A stretch of DNA of 64,000 nt from Melioribacter roseus P3M-2 (GTDB lineage: Bacteria; Bacteroidota; Ignavibacteria; Ignavibacteriales; Melioribacteraceae). The notes beneath the pieces were generated by a model. That model had not been told where the DNA came from and ran no database searches. It saw nothing but the letters and a program-made list of their open reading frames with translations. Shown piece by piece: positions 52,501-61,268 of the stretch. Each line of letters begins with the position of its first letter. The first letter of the stretch is position 1. Where the stretch lies: positions 620,001 through 684,000 of the forward strand of contig NC_018178.1 in assembly GCF_000279145.1 (NCBI RefSeq). The letters are read 5' to 3'. Made by a program: the position numbers and the translations under genes.

Positions 52501-53048
52501 TCGAGATAGCTCATAATATTCTTGTTCTTCGAGGAATTCGACACTTCCATAACTCTATTATTGACCACCAGCGCCACTTCCGACCGGATTTTTTCGCTTA
52601 TTTTATTGAGGAAGTCCGAATCGATTACCATTCCGTAATAATAAATCTTATTATCAGGGGCGTTCCAATAACCAAGGACAATTCCCGGATTGTTATTTAT
52701 AAATTCTTTGAAATCCAGGCGGCTCAAATTCAAGCCGGCATTTTTCTTAACTTTGAGCGATTGCAGATCGATTACGGAATTATCTCTCAAGGTAAATATG
52801 AAGTCGAGGTCGAGCGAGTCGATATTATACGAATTACCGTTGCCTGCAATTCGTTTTACGTCGTATTCGTTTTGCTGTAAATAATTCTCGAACAGGAATG
52901 CGAGATCGTTGGTTGAATTCAGAATAAGCTGCGATTTAAAGCGCGTAAAAAGCCTGTCTGTCAGCGAGTAATAAATAGTTGAAGTAGCGGCAATAGTAAT
53001 AAGCGCTATTACAAGCGATATTAATATCAGCTTGGCATTTAGTTTCAT
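49593..53048 (-). CDS. Large hybrid sensor histidine kinase with three receiver-like domains
   Basis: This is a 1151-residue membrane kinase. TM1 is at residues 8-28, then a periplasmic sensing domain of about 200 residues, TM2 (about 242-266), HAMP (about 265-320, EITARGDLNHRARIITKDEIG) and a GAF-like domain (about 325-470). A coiled coil leads to the DHp domain (SHELRTPLISILGL) and ATPase domain (NAFKFTEKG, GAGLGLSIAK). Three receivers follow. The first has no acceptor Asp (LFIIGNIDD) and the second looks incomplete, although an Asp sits in FFIDVES. The third is canonical (TVLIVDDDQDALF; LIFLDIMMPMMDG). It is probably a membrane sensor feeding the receiver-DHp protein encoded next to it. 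It follows the secretin gene at the end of the pilus operon, so pilus-linked signalling is possible. Confidence 0.9.
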   Translation of the reverse strand: MKLNAKLILISLVIALITIAATSTIYYSLTDRLFTRFKSQLILNSTNDLAFLFENYLQQNEYDVKRIAGNGNSYNIDSLDLDFIFTLRDNSVIDLQSLKVKKNAGLNLSRLDFKEFINNNPGIVLGYWNAPDNKIYYYGMVIDSDFLNKISEKIRSEVALVVNNRVMEVSNSSKNKNIMSYLDKAVEILKYKNNYDIFSEESDEIDFSASIYAPRQIITPSGKFSFLTFDTFEEGVNFRNTLKNVVILIVVSGGAFTFIIVLIFTYKFRKQISILDEAAEITARGDLNHRARIITKDEIGKLGEAFNKMLDVINEKENAEREYTEFIKLINRNPTLDEICDAALNKIIKTTQIGFGVIHIVDKNKLVVGASYGIDKDSIEKPAAYLKQTIEKGETVELTFDENHPEIKTGLSAIKIRYLLLYPIIYNDKTVAVLELASEKLPEKDIKIYLNNIQEQLAIGLVNARSLQQLENIVGELRRLNEEYQSQNKELKQLHLELKQKAEELEKERKKAVELSDIKSRFLANMSHELRTPLISILGLTELMLKEIHSEKSGKKLKVILRNGRKLLRLINNILDFSKVDAGKLELNKERFLLSELIDDILIEVEQIADEKNLKFIVDFPENVDFIVETDRSKLEQILSNLLVNAFKFTEKGYVKLKVEQSDEASLYFEVEDTGIGISEENRGRIFEEFGRIDTGASRKYGGAGLGLSIAKHFLELMDSEIELESKTGEGSRFSFVLKDVIIDIIESEAEPVKQGEEIRKKCAAIITANKNTYKLIADYLTSYDYDVNDINTGNLSELKTERRPDLFIIGNIDDRGKEWEALFTLKTGEYRNIPAIILTVLEDQKVGWIPNIFDFTVKPVSAASLKKLTLEIENYLGKKNDALFWVDKKKEVFDKLKNEGFPEIEYKSNLEAAMGALDFNSTQIFFIDVESFVTDAILFAAMIRQSVFTRNTIIVFVLPEDLEKLNPGELSRVMNSVALREKNHPLDILKVIRDRIKIDNEQLKEKLIETDDAEKAVDQIPVKEIKPTVLIVDDDQDALFTIGEFVKQLGCNAIFAHNGMECLLTLNHVEPDLIFLDIMMPMMDGFETIKKIRAESRTASIPVIALTAYAMLENKEVIEKNGFDDLITKPVEFSLLSAKMKTILQSKSVK

Positions 53049-53079
53049 CTTTTCCCGACATAATTAATGTGTCGCCGTA

Positions 53080-54323
53080 TTATTTATCTTTGTTCTCTTT
53101 ATCTCTTTGGGATTCCTGCATATACTGCCGCATTTCTTCGGCGTTCTTTTTCATTTGCTCTTTCAAAACGCCTTTGCCTTTTTTGTCGGCTATTCTGTCT
53201 TTAAGCGACGGCAATATATCGGCTTTAATGAGCATGATAATTTCTTTAGTGGCTATTGATTTCTGGTCGTATCCGAAAATATATCTCAGTCCCAAGACCC
53301 ACCAGGGCAGATCTTTCAAAATCGGCACTCCGCGCCTGTCGGAAGTTTCTTCGTTGACGTAGAGTCCTCCGATTGCGGTTTCTTCGCCGTCGAGCAGAAG
53401 GACGCTTGTTTCGGCGGTGGTCTTTCGTATTTCGGTTGTAATTGTTCCCGGGTTCGCCGAGCTTCTTTCGACTTTGAGTTTAAGATAAACATAGTCGATA
53501 CCGTCTTCGGTATAAATATAAGGAGTAACTTCGATTATGGTGCCGGTTGAATAGAATCGGTCGATTATATTTCCGGCAAAGTCGCGCTCTTTAATCGATA
53601 TATCCGAGCCGACCTGGGTTCTGCCCTTAACTCCGTTGACCGTGCTTACCGTCGGGCGCGAAATAATTTTTCCGAGATTTTCGGTTTCGAAGAAACGGAA
53701 TAATGCTGTAGCGTCGCCATCGAATTCTCCCATTGTAAATTGAGAGCTCGTTTCCACGCCGAATTCGGGCGGTTGTTGCTGCACCTGATTTGTCGTGGAC
53801 GTTTGTTGTTGTTCCTCCTGAAGCGTAACGAGTTTACTTCCGATCGAAAGTCCGCTCCGCGAAAGGAGAAACTCCCAATTAATACCGCGTTCTCTCATTT
53901 CGGCTACATTGCCTTCAAAGAGGAGCGCTGAAATTTTAACTTCGCGCTCGTCGACCGGCGCATAAATTTCTTTCGACAGCTCGGCTTTCGAGTCGTCTTT
54001 TCTCTTTACGATTATCGTCGATTCGGTTTCCTCGTACATCAGATTGTTGTATTGAACGATTATCAACAAGGCTTTTTTGTATTGAATGTTTTTCAATTCT
54101 ATACCGATCGGTTGATTGATATCGACTGTCGATACGATTTTTTCCCCGTTATTTTCTGGCTTACCGCGCTCAGCACTTCGATTGCCTGATTGAACGTAAT
54201 GTTTTCGGAGAGCGTCACCAGTTCTTCCGGATTGACATAGCCTTTCAATTTTTCCTGAAGGTCCGCTTGAGCGTTCAGCGACGAAGCAATTAATAAGACC
54301 GATATAAAAATTAACCTTTTCAT
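53080..54323 (-). pseudogene. Short secretin (PilQ/GspD-like), frameshifted
   Basis: The 5' part (from the ATG at 54323) encodes a signal peptide and an STN/secretin N-domain (AQADLQEKLKGYVNPEELVTL). At a run of six A (minus strand; plus-strand T at 54138-54143) the frame shifts by one and stops at 54099. The next frame continues GIELKNIQYKKALLIIVQ and runs to 53080. The later part has the secretin domain: ISRPTVSTVNGVKGRTQVGSD, TGTIIEVTPYI, then RKTTAETSVLLLDGEETAIGGLY and RGVPILKDLPWWVLGLRYIFGY. One extra A would restore a 414-residue secretin. Secretins form the outer-membrane gate of type IV pili or type II secretion. It ends the pilus operon; the TAA of the upstream PilO-like gene is one base away. 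Confidence 0.83.
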
Positions 54324-54324
54324 T

Positions 54325-55212
54325 TTATTTACTCTTTTTATTTTCTTTTTCGAGTTTGAGAGTAACCGTTTCGACAATGCCTCCTTTATTCAGAAGGAAA
54401 TCGACCTGATTGTTGTCGTAATCGATTTTAGTCAAATATCCGAGATAAACCCTGTCGCCTTCCCATAGAAGATACGTATTGCCGTTGGCGTCGGAAAGGA
54501 ATGCGCCGTCTGGAATGAGCGCCAGCAGCGACGCGGTTTGAACGTCCAGAAGTCCTTCCACATTCGGCGGAATTTCATTGCGTATTAACGGATAGAAAAC
54601 GTCGTATATCGGATTTGACGTCAGTCGGTTTTCCGTATAATCTTTCACATAAAACCGATCGTCGTTGGAAAAATAAACCATTGCGGTAAATTTAAACGAG
54701 ACCAGATAATGCGGAACGCCGTCGTCGTCGACCTGAACGTTATTCGCCATATAAAGATCGCCGATTTTCTTCAACATCTTGCTCTCTTCGATTGCATAAA
54801 TCAGTCGATTCAAATCATTGAAATCGGCAACCCCGCTCAATTTATAAACATAATAATTCAGCTGCGCGCCCGTTTCGGTTCTGTCGTATTCGATATTCAC
54901 ATAGGAGTAAGGCGAAAAATTGAACGAAACTCTGTTGACAAAATCATAGAAATCGGATTGCGGCAGGTTGAACGGAACGTTATATTTTCTGTTCGACAAA
55001 ATCGAGTCGAGTTTTGCAACTCTGTCCCTCAAAAGAACAAGCTGCTGTTCCAGAGTTTCGGTGTCGAGCTGGAACAAAGTCATATCTTTAATTTTTTTCT
55101 GCCTGTCTTCTATTTTGCCTTTAAGATAGACATAATTAAAGAGAGCGCCGCCAATAACTATCAGCACCAGAATGATAAAAATTATCACCGTATTTTTGAC
55201 TTTGGCGCTCAT
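54325..55212 (-). CDS. PilO/PilP-like inner-membrane assembly protein
   Basis: This is a 295-residue bitopic protein. One TM lies near residues 8-28, followed by a coiled coil (KGKIEDRQKKIKDM...LEQQLVLLRDRVAKLD) and then an alpha/beta ferredoxin-like domain (LPQSDFYDFVNRVSF, LNYYVYKLSGVADFNDLNRL), as in PilO. The C-terminal 80 residues (ALIPDGAFLSDANGNTYLLWEGDRVYLG) resemble the PilP/GspC HR domain that contacts the secretin, so this may be a fused PilO-PilP protein. It overlaps the upstream PilM/N gene by four bases. Confidence 0.72.
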   Translation of the reverse strand: MSAKVKNTVIIFIILVLIVIGGALFNYVYLKGKIEDRQKKIKDMTLFQLDTETLEQQLVLLRDRVAKLDSILSNRKYNVPFNLPQSDFYDFVNRVSFNFSPYSYVNIEYDRTETGAQLNYYVYKLSGVADFNDLNRLIYAIEESKMLKKIGDLYMANNVQVDDDGVPHYLVSFKFTAMVYFSNDDRFYVKDYTENRLTSNPIYDVFYPLIRNEIPPNVEGLLDVQTASLLALIPDGAFLSDANGNTYLLWEGDRVYLGYLTKIDYDNNQVDFLLNKGGIVETVTLKLEKENKKSK

Positions 55213-56762
55213 TGAACGTCGCTCTGCTTTTCGTTGAGTTTCAGGTTAATTATATATGAGAAAGCCGTCTTTTCGCGTATTGTTTCCGAGTTAATGCTTT
55301 TGACAACCGCGGCCGGATAATTTCTGGCAAATTCCGTAAGCACGCTTCTCGAGAGCGAAAAACCGTAAACGATAATATCGCCCGGATTGGGATTTTCGAA
55401 TTTCGATATCCAGAAATTCCTTCGCCGCTCCATAAAGTCGGATATCGACGAAAGATTATCGCTCCAGATTCCCGCATCGACCGTAGCCGAATCGAGTATC
55501 GACTGAGTCGCGTCGAAGCTGTTAATTCTGTTTTGAAGCGGGGTTATTTCTTCAATCAACGCCTGATTTTGTATCTGCTTTTGATTCAGTCTGGCAATTT
55601 CCATGTCGAGTTCGTTGATCTTCTGCATATTCGACAAAATTTCGAATGTAAAGAAGAACGTAGCGCCGAACAACAGAGGCATCAACGCGTAACTGTGCCA
55701 TCCGAACTGGAGGAATTTCTGATTCTCCTGAATGTAACGCGGCAGTATATTGACGCCCTTATGTTTTTTATCCAGCTCGTCGAAATATTCGACGCCCGCC
55801 GAAATCGGTATGGAGTAGAGAGCCAGGTCTCTTTGATTTTCTTCGCTTAATTCGGAAATGTCGATATCTTCGAATTTCATTTCGCTGACGTTGGCTTCGG
55901 GAAAAGTGCCGTAAAAAGAAAGGATCAGATTTTCCGAACGGTCTTCGCCGCACAAAATTATATTGTCTAATTTGGATACGCCGCCGTTTTCCATCTCGAG
56001 CAGAATTTTCGAAAAATAGACGTCGTACGTATGCAAATTCGAAACGCCAACGTCGAGAGTGGCGCCGATATGTTTCAATTTATTTCCTTCGAGGAAAATA
56101 AGTTTGCTGGTTTCCCTCCCGATATAAATTATAAGCGTATTGTCTTCCGGGAAAAAGTTTCCGTTTTTAGCCGCATAATAAGCCAGAGACAATTCAGCGG
56201 GTTTAATGGCGGGAATTTTAAGATAGCGGCGCTTATTAAAATTAGCCAATCGATTAATGAGCGTAACGGCGGGAATCTCGCCTTCAAGGAAAACGCTAAG
56301 AATGGTTTTTTCGTCGAATTCTGTATAGCCGAGCATATCGGGCGTTACTTTGACGCCTTTTGAATCGTAGATGTCGGAAATAATTGCCTGTAATAATTTC
56401 TTCTTGTTTGCGTCGGCGGGCCTTTCCGAGAAATGATAATTTGCCGTCGGTTCGCCGACTACGGGCATGAACTGAACCTGAGAAAGTTTAATGCCCGACA
56501 ATATCGAATTCAATCGCGAGATATCCGACGCGTCGCCGCTTTCGCTCTCGCCTTCGGCTATGTTTTCCAATTCATCGAACGACAAATCGTTACCTGCGGC
56601 GGGAGTCTCCAGATCGAGCATGAAATTGTTCGAGCCGGCGTCGCCGGGCGCGGATACGGAGAGCGACAAAACCCGCAAAACCTTTACGGATTCTTTCTCC
56701 TTTTCGAGCAATGCCGCTTTTGCATTGTTCCCTTCCGTATAAACGCTTACAAGATATTTCAT
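55209..56762 (-). CDS. PilM-PilN-like fusion protein of pilus assembly
   Basis: This is a 517-residue protein. The first ~340 residues have an actin-like PilM/GspL layout (DNTLIIYIGRETSKLIFLEGNK for phosphate 1, TLDVGVSNLHTYDVYFS in the second lobe). A TM segment near residues 355-375 (LMPLLFGATFFFTFEIL) is followed by a coiled coil and a PilN-like periplasmic domain (LSSISDFMERRRNFWISKFEN). PilM and PilN link the cytoplasmic ATPases with the periplasmic PilO/P complex. Having both in one chain is like GspL and unlike Pseudomonas PilM and PilN, which are separate. Confidence 0.75.
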   Translation of the reverse strand: MKYLVSVYTEGNNAKAALLEKEKESVKVLRVLSLSVSAPGDAGSNNFMLDLETPAAGNDLSFDELENIAEGESESGDASDISRLNSILSGIKLSQVQFMPVVGEPTANYHFSERPADANKKKLLQAIISDIYDSKGVKVTPDMLGYTEFDEKTILSVFLEGEIPAVTLINRLANFNKRRYLKIPAIKPAELSLAYYAAKNGNFFPEDNTLIIYIGRETSKLIFLEGNKLKHIGATLDVGVSNLHTYDVYFSKILLEMENGGVSKLDNIILCGEDRSENLILSFYGTFPEANVSEMKFEDIDISELSEENQRDLALYSIPISAGVEYFDELDKKHKGVNILPRYIQENQKFLQFGWHSYALMPLLFGATFFFTFEILSNMQKINELDMEIARLNQKQIQNQALIEEITPLQNRINSFDATQSILDSATVDAGIWSDNLSSISDFMERRRNFWISKFENPNPGDIIVYGFSLSRSVLTEFARNYPAAVVKSINSETIREKTAFSYIINLKLNEKQSDVQ

Positions 56763-56763
56763 A

Positions 56764-57990
56764 TTATCCCGCTTTTAGTAACTGCATAATGCGTGTTTTG
56801 TTATTTGCGTACGCGATAGCGTTCTCCTTCGAAATCTTTCGCTCGGTATAAAGTCTAATCAAATCCTGTTCCAGAGTAATCATGCCCTGTTGCGCGCCTT
56901 GATTTATCATCATGTAAATTTCGCTTGTATTGTTGTTTTTGATGGCGGCTTTTACGCTCGGAGTGACAATCAGCACTTCTTTTGCAAGGACGCGTTTGCC
57001 GTCGAGACTCGGCACGAGTTTTTGAGAGACCACTGATATCAAGACGTCCGCCAATCGGTTTCTGACGCGTTCCTGTTCGGAAGGATGAACTTCCGCTATT
57101 ATGCGGTCGATCGATTCGACGGCCGAAGAAGTATGCAGAGTAGAAAATACTTTATGACCAGTATCTGTAACTTCGAGCGCTGCCATGATCGTTTCCGGGT
57201 CTCGCATTTCACCGATTACAATTATGTCGGGGTCTTGACGCAAAGCCTGAATAACTCCGTCCTTGAACGAAAGCACGTCCCTTCCGACTTCGCGGTGTTT
57301 TATAATTGATTTTTTGGATGTATGAACGTATTCCACCGGCGATGCGATAATTACAATGTGGCACGGATCGAATTGATTATGGTAATCGATAATGGCGTCG
57401 AGCGTGGTCGATTTACCCGAACCGGTGATACCGGTTACAAGCGAAAGTCCGAATTTTATATAATTATGGCTCATTGCTTTTACCGCTAGCGGATGGAACT
57501 CGAGCGAATTCAAAGGTCTCACTTTAGCCTGAATTGCGCGCATGTTCAATGCAAGCGTATCGAGGTCGAAATAAGCGTCGGCGCGAAACCGTACGTTAAC
57601 ATTTTCTTTTTCATAAAAGAATGTATAGCTGAAATCGAGATTCCGCTCGTTCATAAGTATTTGACGCTGACTGGGATTCAACAGCGACATAATCAACACT
57701 CCGGCTTCGTCGGGCTTCATCTGCGGCAGGTCTTCGACCCGTTCTTTATTGCCGAAGATTCTGAACCAGACGTAACCCTGGGTTCCGAATCCTCCTATTT
57801 CGACGTCGGAAGCCTGACGCTCAAGCATCAAAGAAAGAATGTGATTTGCATATTTGAGCAGAAGCAGTTTCTGCTCTTCGCTCAATTTATCGATATGATC
57901 GGCGATAAAGCGCACCCTTTCCGGACCGAAATAAATTTCGGGTATCTTTGATACAAACGCCGATAATAATTGTTTAGCCTGTTCAGTCAT
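56764..57990 (-). CDS. PilT-like pilus retraction ATPase
   Basis: This is a 408-residue secretion ATPase. Walker A is GITGSGKSTTLDA, Walker B is IIVIGEMRDPET, and the His box is TGHKVFSTLHTSSAVESI. The N-terminal PAS-like domain has SDVEIGGFGTQGYVWFRIFG. In place of the usual Glu-Asp of the Asp box (EDPxEYVH) it has IIASPVEYVHTSKKSII, so the acidic residues before the Pro are missing. This could lower ATPase activity or point to a specialised role (for example as PilU-like accessory retraction ATPase). It lies two bases upstream of the PilM/N gene and thirty after the PilB gene in the operon. Confidence 0.87.
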   Translation of the reverse strand: MTEQAKQLLSAFVSKIPEIYFGPERVRFIADHIDKLSEEQKLLLLKYANHILSLMLERQASDVEIGGFGTQGYVWFRIFGNKERVEDLPQMKPDEAGVLIMSLLNPSQRQILMNERNLDFSYTFFYEKENVNVRFRADAYFDLDTLALNMRAIQAKVRPLNSLEFHPLAVKAMSHNYIKFGLSLVTGITGSGKSTTLDAIIDYHNQFDPCHIVIIASPVEYVHTSKKSIIKHREVGRDVLSFKDGVIQALRQDPDIIVIGEMRDPETIMAALEVTDTGHKVFSTLHTSSAVESIDRIIAEVHPSEQERVRNRLADVLISVVSQKLVPSLDGKRVLAKEVLIVTPSVKAAIKNNNTSEIYMMINQGAQQGMITLEQDLIRLYTERKISKENAIAYANNKTRIMQLLKAG

Positions 57991-58020
57991 AATTATGTAA
58001 AAATAAAGAAATATTTATTA

Positions 58021-59808
58021 TTAATCTTCCATAGTGGCGCCGATTACCTCCTGTATCGAGGTAAGGCCCAATCTTACTTTTTCGAAACCCGATTCGCGCA
58101 AACTCTTTGTACCGTCTTTGCGCGCCTGGTTTCTGATGGCTTCTTCGTCCACTTCCTCGCCTGAAGAAACGATTATTTTCCTTATTTCTTTTGTAAAATA
58201 GAGCGCTTCGTGTATGGCAAGGCGTCCTTTATATCCCGTATTATTGCATTTTTCGCAGCCGACGGCTTCGTAAATTTCGTAACCCTGCCACTCATCTAAA
58301 TTCAAACCCGACGACTTAATATGCTCTTCAATATTATCCACTTTTCTTTTGCAAGATTCGCACAGCCTTCTTATAAGTCGCTGAGCGACAATAATATTAA
58401 TTGCATATGCAATAAGGAACGGTTCAATTCCCATTTTATAAAGACGGGCAACGGCGCTCGGAGCGTCGTTTGTGTGGAGAGTGGAAAAAGTCAGGTGACC
58501 CGTATTTGCAAGTTTAATTGCCGTCTCGGCGGTTTCTTTATCGCGCATTTCGCCGACCAAAACGATATCGGGGTCGTGGCGCAAAATAGATCTGATTGCC
58601 TGTTCGAAATTCATTTTATAACCGATCTTAAGCTGACGCGCGCCTTCGATAACATATTCGACCGGGTCTTCTACGGTAAGAACATTTTTCGTCGGGTCGA
58701 TTACCTGATACAAAGCGGCAATCAAAGTAGTCGATTTACCGCTTCCGGTAGGACCGGTAAGAATAACCATGCCTTGCGGCTGTTTGATAGCCTTCTCGAA
58801 AGCCGTGCGCGCATAGCCGGTCAAACCTAATTTGCTCAAATCGCGTATAACTTTTCTGTCGTCGAGAATACGAATTACAATGCTTTCGAATTTATTTCGG
58901 AGTTCGGTGCCCACCGTGGGCAATACGGAAACGCGAAATCGTATAATGTGTCCGTCGATTTCCCTTTGAATAAAACCGTCCTGCGCTTTTTCGCGTTCGA
59001 AGCGGTCGAGTCCTTTGGAACGGTCTTTGACAACGGCCATAACAGCTTCGGGCATCGTATTTTCCTGAACGTGCCACAATTGCAATTTGCCGTCGATTCT
59101 GAAATGGATTTCCGTACGCGTCGCCGATTTGGGAATAATGTGAATATCGCTTACGCCTTTTCTTACGCCTTCGACCAAGGCGGCTTCGACCAGATTAATC
59201 AACGCGCTTTTGTTTATCTCGGCGTCGAGTTCTTCTTCGTCGATGCTGGCTTCGTCATGCGCCACCTGAAATTCTTCTTCGGCTTCCTGAATCATTTTAA
59301 GATATTCGTTTTCCGAAGTTATCAGCATATTGATCAATTTGTCGTAGTCCTTTTTCCGCAGGTAATTGATCTCGTATTTTTTGGCGTTGAGAGCGTATGC
59401 TATTTTGGGCAAGTTCCTGTCTGTCGGATCGACCGCGGCGAGTATGAGTTTATCTTTGATTTTTTCGTCGTATTTAAACGGTATAACGCGATGTTCCAGC
59501 AGAAGGCGCTTTACTTCGTCGCCCTGCTTGGTCATAATATTCTTAATTTCGTTTATCCGCTCTTCTGGCAGCTCTTCGGGTTTAATATTCAATTCCTTGA
59601 AAGCATAGAGGATAGCGACTTCGCGGAAAATCACATCGTGTTCAAAACCGAATTCTTCAACGAGTATCTGAGCGAGATTGCGTTTTTTCTGGAGCTGATC
59701 GGCTTCCTTTATTTTAAGCGCCTGCTCGAGTATGTTGGAATCGATTATTCCTTTTTTCAGAAGGAGATAACCGATCTTGTCAGCCATTTCGAGTTGTGAA
59801 TCCAACAT
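58021..59808 (-). CDS. PilB/GspE-like pilus assembly ATPase
   Basis: This is a 595-residue protein from the ATG at 59808 (AAGGT ribosome site); a TTG at 59814 is less likely. The N-terminal MshEN-like domain (GYLLLKKGIIDSNILEQALKI, FKELNIKPEEL) could bind c-di-GMP. Next is the secretion ATPase core with Walker A GPTGSGKSTTL, Asp box EDPVEYVIEGARQ, Walker B IVLVGEMRD and His box HLTFSTLHTNDAPSA. The zinc tetra-Cys motif LCESCKRK..GCEKCNNTGYKGR lies near the C-terminus. It polymerises pilins or pseudopilins. Confidence 0.93.
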   Translation of the reverse strand: MLDSQLEMADKIGYLLLKKGIIDSNILEQALKIKEADQLQKKRNLAQILVEEFGFEHDVIFREVAILYAFKELNIKPEELPEERINEIKNIMTKQGDEVKRLLLEHRVIPFKYDEKIKDKLILAAVDPTDRNLPKIAYALNAKKYEINYLRKKDYDKLINMLITSENEYLKMIQEAEEEFQVAHDEASIDEEELDAEINKSALINLVEAALVEGVRKGVSDIHIIPKSATRTEIHFRIDGKLQLWHVQENTMPEAVMAVVKDRSKGLDRFEREKAQDGFIQREIDGHIIRFRVSVLPTVGTELRNKFESIVIRILDDRKVIRDLSKLGLTGYARTAFEKAIKQPQGMVILTGPTGSGKSTTLIAALYQVIDPTKNVLTVEDPVEYVIEGARQLKIGYKMNFEQAIRSILRHDPDIVLVGEMRDKETAETAIKLANTGHLTFSTLHTNDAPSAVARLYKMGIEPFLIAYAINIIVAQRLIRRLCESCKRKVDNIEEHIKSSGLNLDEWQGYEIYEAVGCEKCNNTGYKGRLAIHEALYFTKEIRKIIVSSGEEVDEEAIRNQARKDGTKSLRESGFEKVRLGLTSIQEVIGATMED

Positions 59809-59838
59809 AACCAAATACCTTTTTTATAAAATTATACG

Positions 59839-61182
59839 TTACCCCATCATCGGGGATTTAGGACTGATCGTCGCCGTTTCTGCGGAAATCAGCGTCAAAG
59901 CGATCATTACAATCATAATAATCATTGCAATTACAACCTGTATCAGTTCGATGACGTTTTTTAGCCGGAATACGGTTTCGCTTTCGTAATAATTAGCAAG
60001 CTGCAACGCCGTATTTTTAATAGTTCCGGTTTCCTCGCCTGAATGGAAACGCGAAATCGCCGTATCTGTAAAAACTCCGCTCGCCTGAAAAGCTTCCGTA
60101 ACTCCGATGCCTTTTTTAATCATCAGCGGTATAGCCACGTTTTTTATCTGATGTTCAAAATACGAATTTCCCGTGGCTTCCGCAGCAATTCTTATCGGCT
60201 CGATACTTTCGGCAGAGCCGCTGTAGAGCGTATAAAATACGCGGCAGAATACTTCGATCGAAGTTTTATGAATCAAAGAACCGATAATAGGTATCTTGTA
60301 CATCAGTCTGTCGACAATCATTTTGCCTTTCTTGCTTTTTGCAAACTGCCACAAAAAAATGGGCGGCAAAACCGACGCCAGAGTTACCCATAATACATTA
60401 TCGATTAAAAACTCGCTTAATTTAAGCGTTGCGGCTGTAAGAGGCGGTAAATCGATCTTAAATTTCACAAAAAGTTTGGCGGTCTCAGGAAAAATATACC
60501 CGACATAAAACAAAACAGCCAGAAAGAGGACAAATAAAGTGACCAGCGGAGTGATGAGAGCGCTTCTCAAATTTTTACGAAATTCCTGCTGGCGCTCGAG
60601 GAATTTGGCGGTGGCTTTATAAATTTCGGCCATATTGCCGCTTTTGGATGCCAGTCCGAGCATGTAAGCCGTAAACTTGCCGAATATCGACTGGTATCTT
60701 AAAAACGTGGTTTGACTGTCTGCGCCTTTTTTCAATTCGTTGTTAATTTGTTTTAAGGTCTCTCTGAGTGTTTTGTTTTCAATGTCGTTTATAAGAAGCG
60801 TAAGGATTTCGCTGTAAGGCAGTTTTTGTTCGAGCAGTTCGGCTGAAATCTTAACAAAAGAAACGATATCCTGTTGAGGCGGTTTGAAATTGAATTCAAG
60901 TAATTTTTTATTAACCGATATTACGTCGTAACCCAATTTTTGGAGAGCGTTTACTACTTCTTCTTTCGAAAAAGCTCTCTGTTCGCCTATAATCGGTTTT
61001 TCGTTGCCGCGTTTTATTTTATATATATAAGAGCTTTTTTTCTGGATAGAGCGGATTTTAAGATTATGCTTTTCGGCCAATTTAAGGATTTTCTTTTTAG
61101 CCTCGCCGTAGGAAGGTTCGTTTAAAGTGCCCGTAATCGCCTGCCCGTTCGGTTTGATTGCGCTGAATCTGACTTCGATCAT
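59839..61182 (-). CDS. PilC/GspF-like inner-membrane platform protein
   Basis: This is a 447-residue polytopic protein. An N-terminal regulatory helical region of about 110 residues (EEVVNALQKLGYDVISVNKK) is followed by two T2SSF domains, each with TM segments (LRSALITPLVTLFVLFLAVLFYV and VIELIQVVIAMIIMIVMIALTL). The second has GEETGTIKNTALQLANYYE, the conserved PilC/GspF motif. It anchors pilus assembly in the membrane and contacts PilB/PilT. The C-terminus is unusually short after the last TM (ISAETATISPKSPMMG). Confidence 0.9.
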   Translation of the reverse strand: MIEVRFSAIKPNGQAITGTLNEPSYGEAKKKILKLAEKHNLKIRSIQKKSSYIYKIKRGNEKPIIGEQRAFSKEEVVNALQKLGYDVISVNKKLLEFNFKPPQQDIVSFVKISAELLEQKLPYSEILTLLINDIENKTLRETLKQINNELKKGADSQTTFLRYQSIFGKFTAYMLGLASKSGNMAEIYKATAKFLERQQEFRKNLRSALITPLVTLFVLFLAVLFYVGYIFPETAKLFVKFKIDLPPLTAATLKLSEFLIDNVLWVTLASVLPPIFLWQFAKSKKGKMIVDRLMYKIPIIGSLIHKTSIEVFCRVFYTLYSGSAESIEPIRIAAEATGNSYFEHQIKNVAIPLMIKKGIGVTEAFQASGVFTDTAISRFHSGEETGTIKNTALQLANYYESETVFRLKNVIELIQVVIAMIIMIVMIALTLISAETATISPKSPMMG

Positions 61183-61211
61183 GAGAATTTTTCCGCTCTT
61201 TTAATAACAAG

Positions 61212-61250
61212 AATGCCGGTAAAACAATAATAAATTGTTTTACCAGCATT
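61212..61250 (-). terminator. Hairpin between the pilin and PilC genes
   Basis: A near-perfect 17-bp stem (61212-61228 with 61234-61250, a single C/A mismatch that becomes a wobble pair on the minus strand) lies between the pilin stop and the PilC start. The minus-strand T content after it is low, so it is more likely a partial terminator or mRNA end protector that keeps pilin mRNA abundant relative to the assembly genes. Confidence 0.6.
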
Positions 61251-61268
61251 TTCAATAATTCTAAAAAA

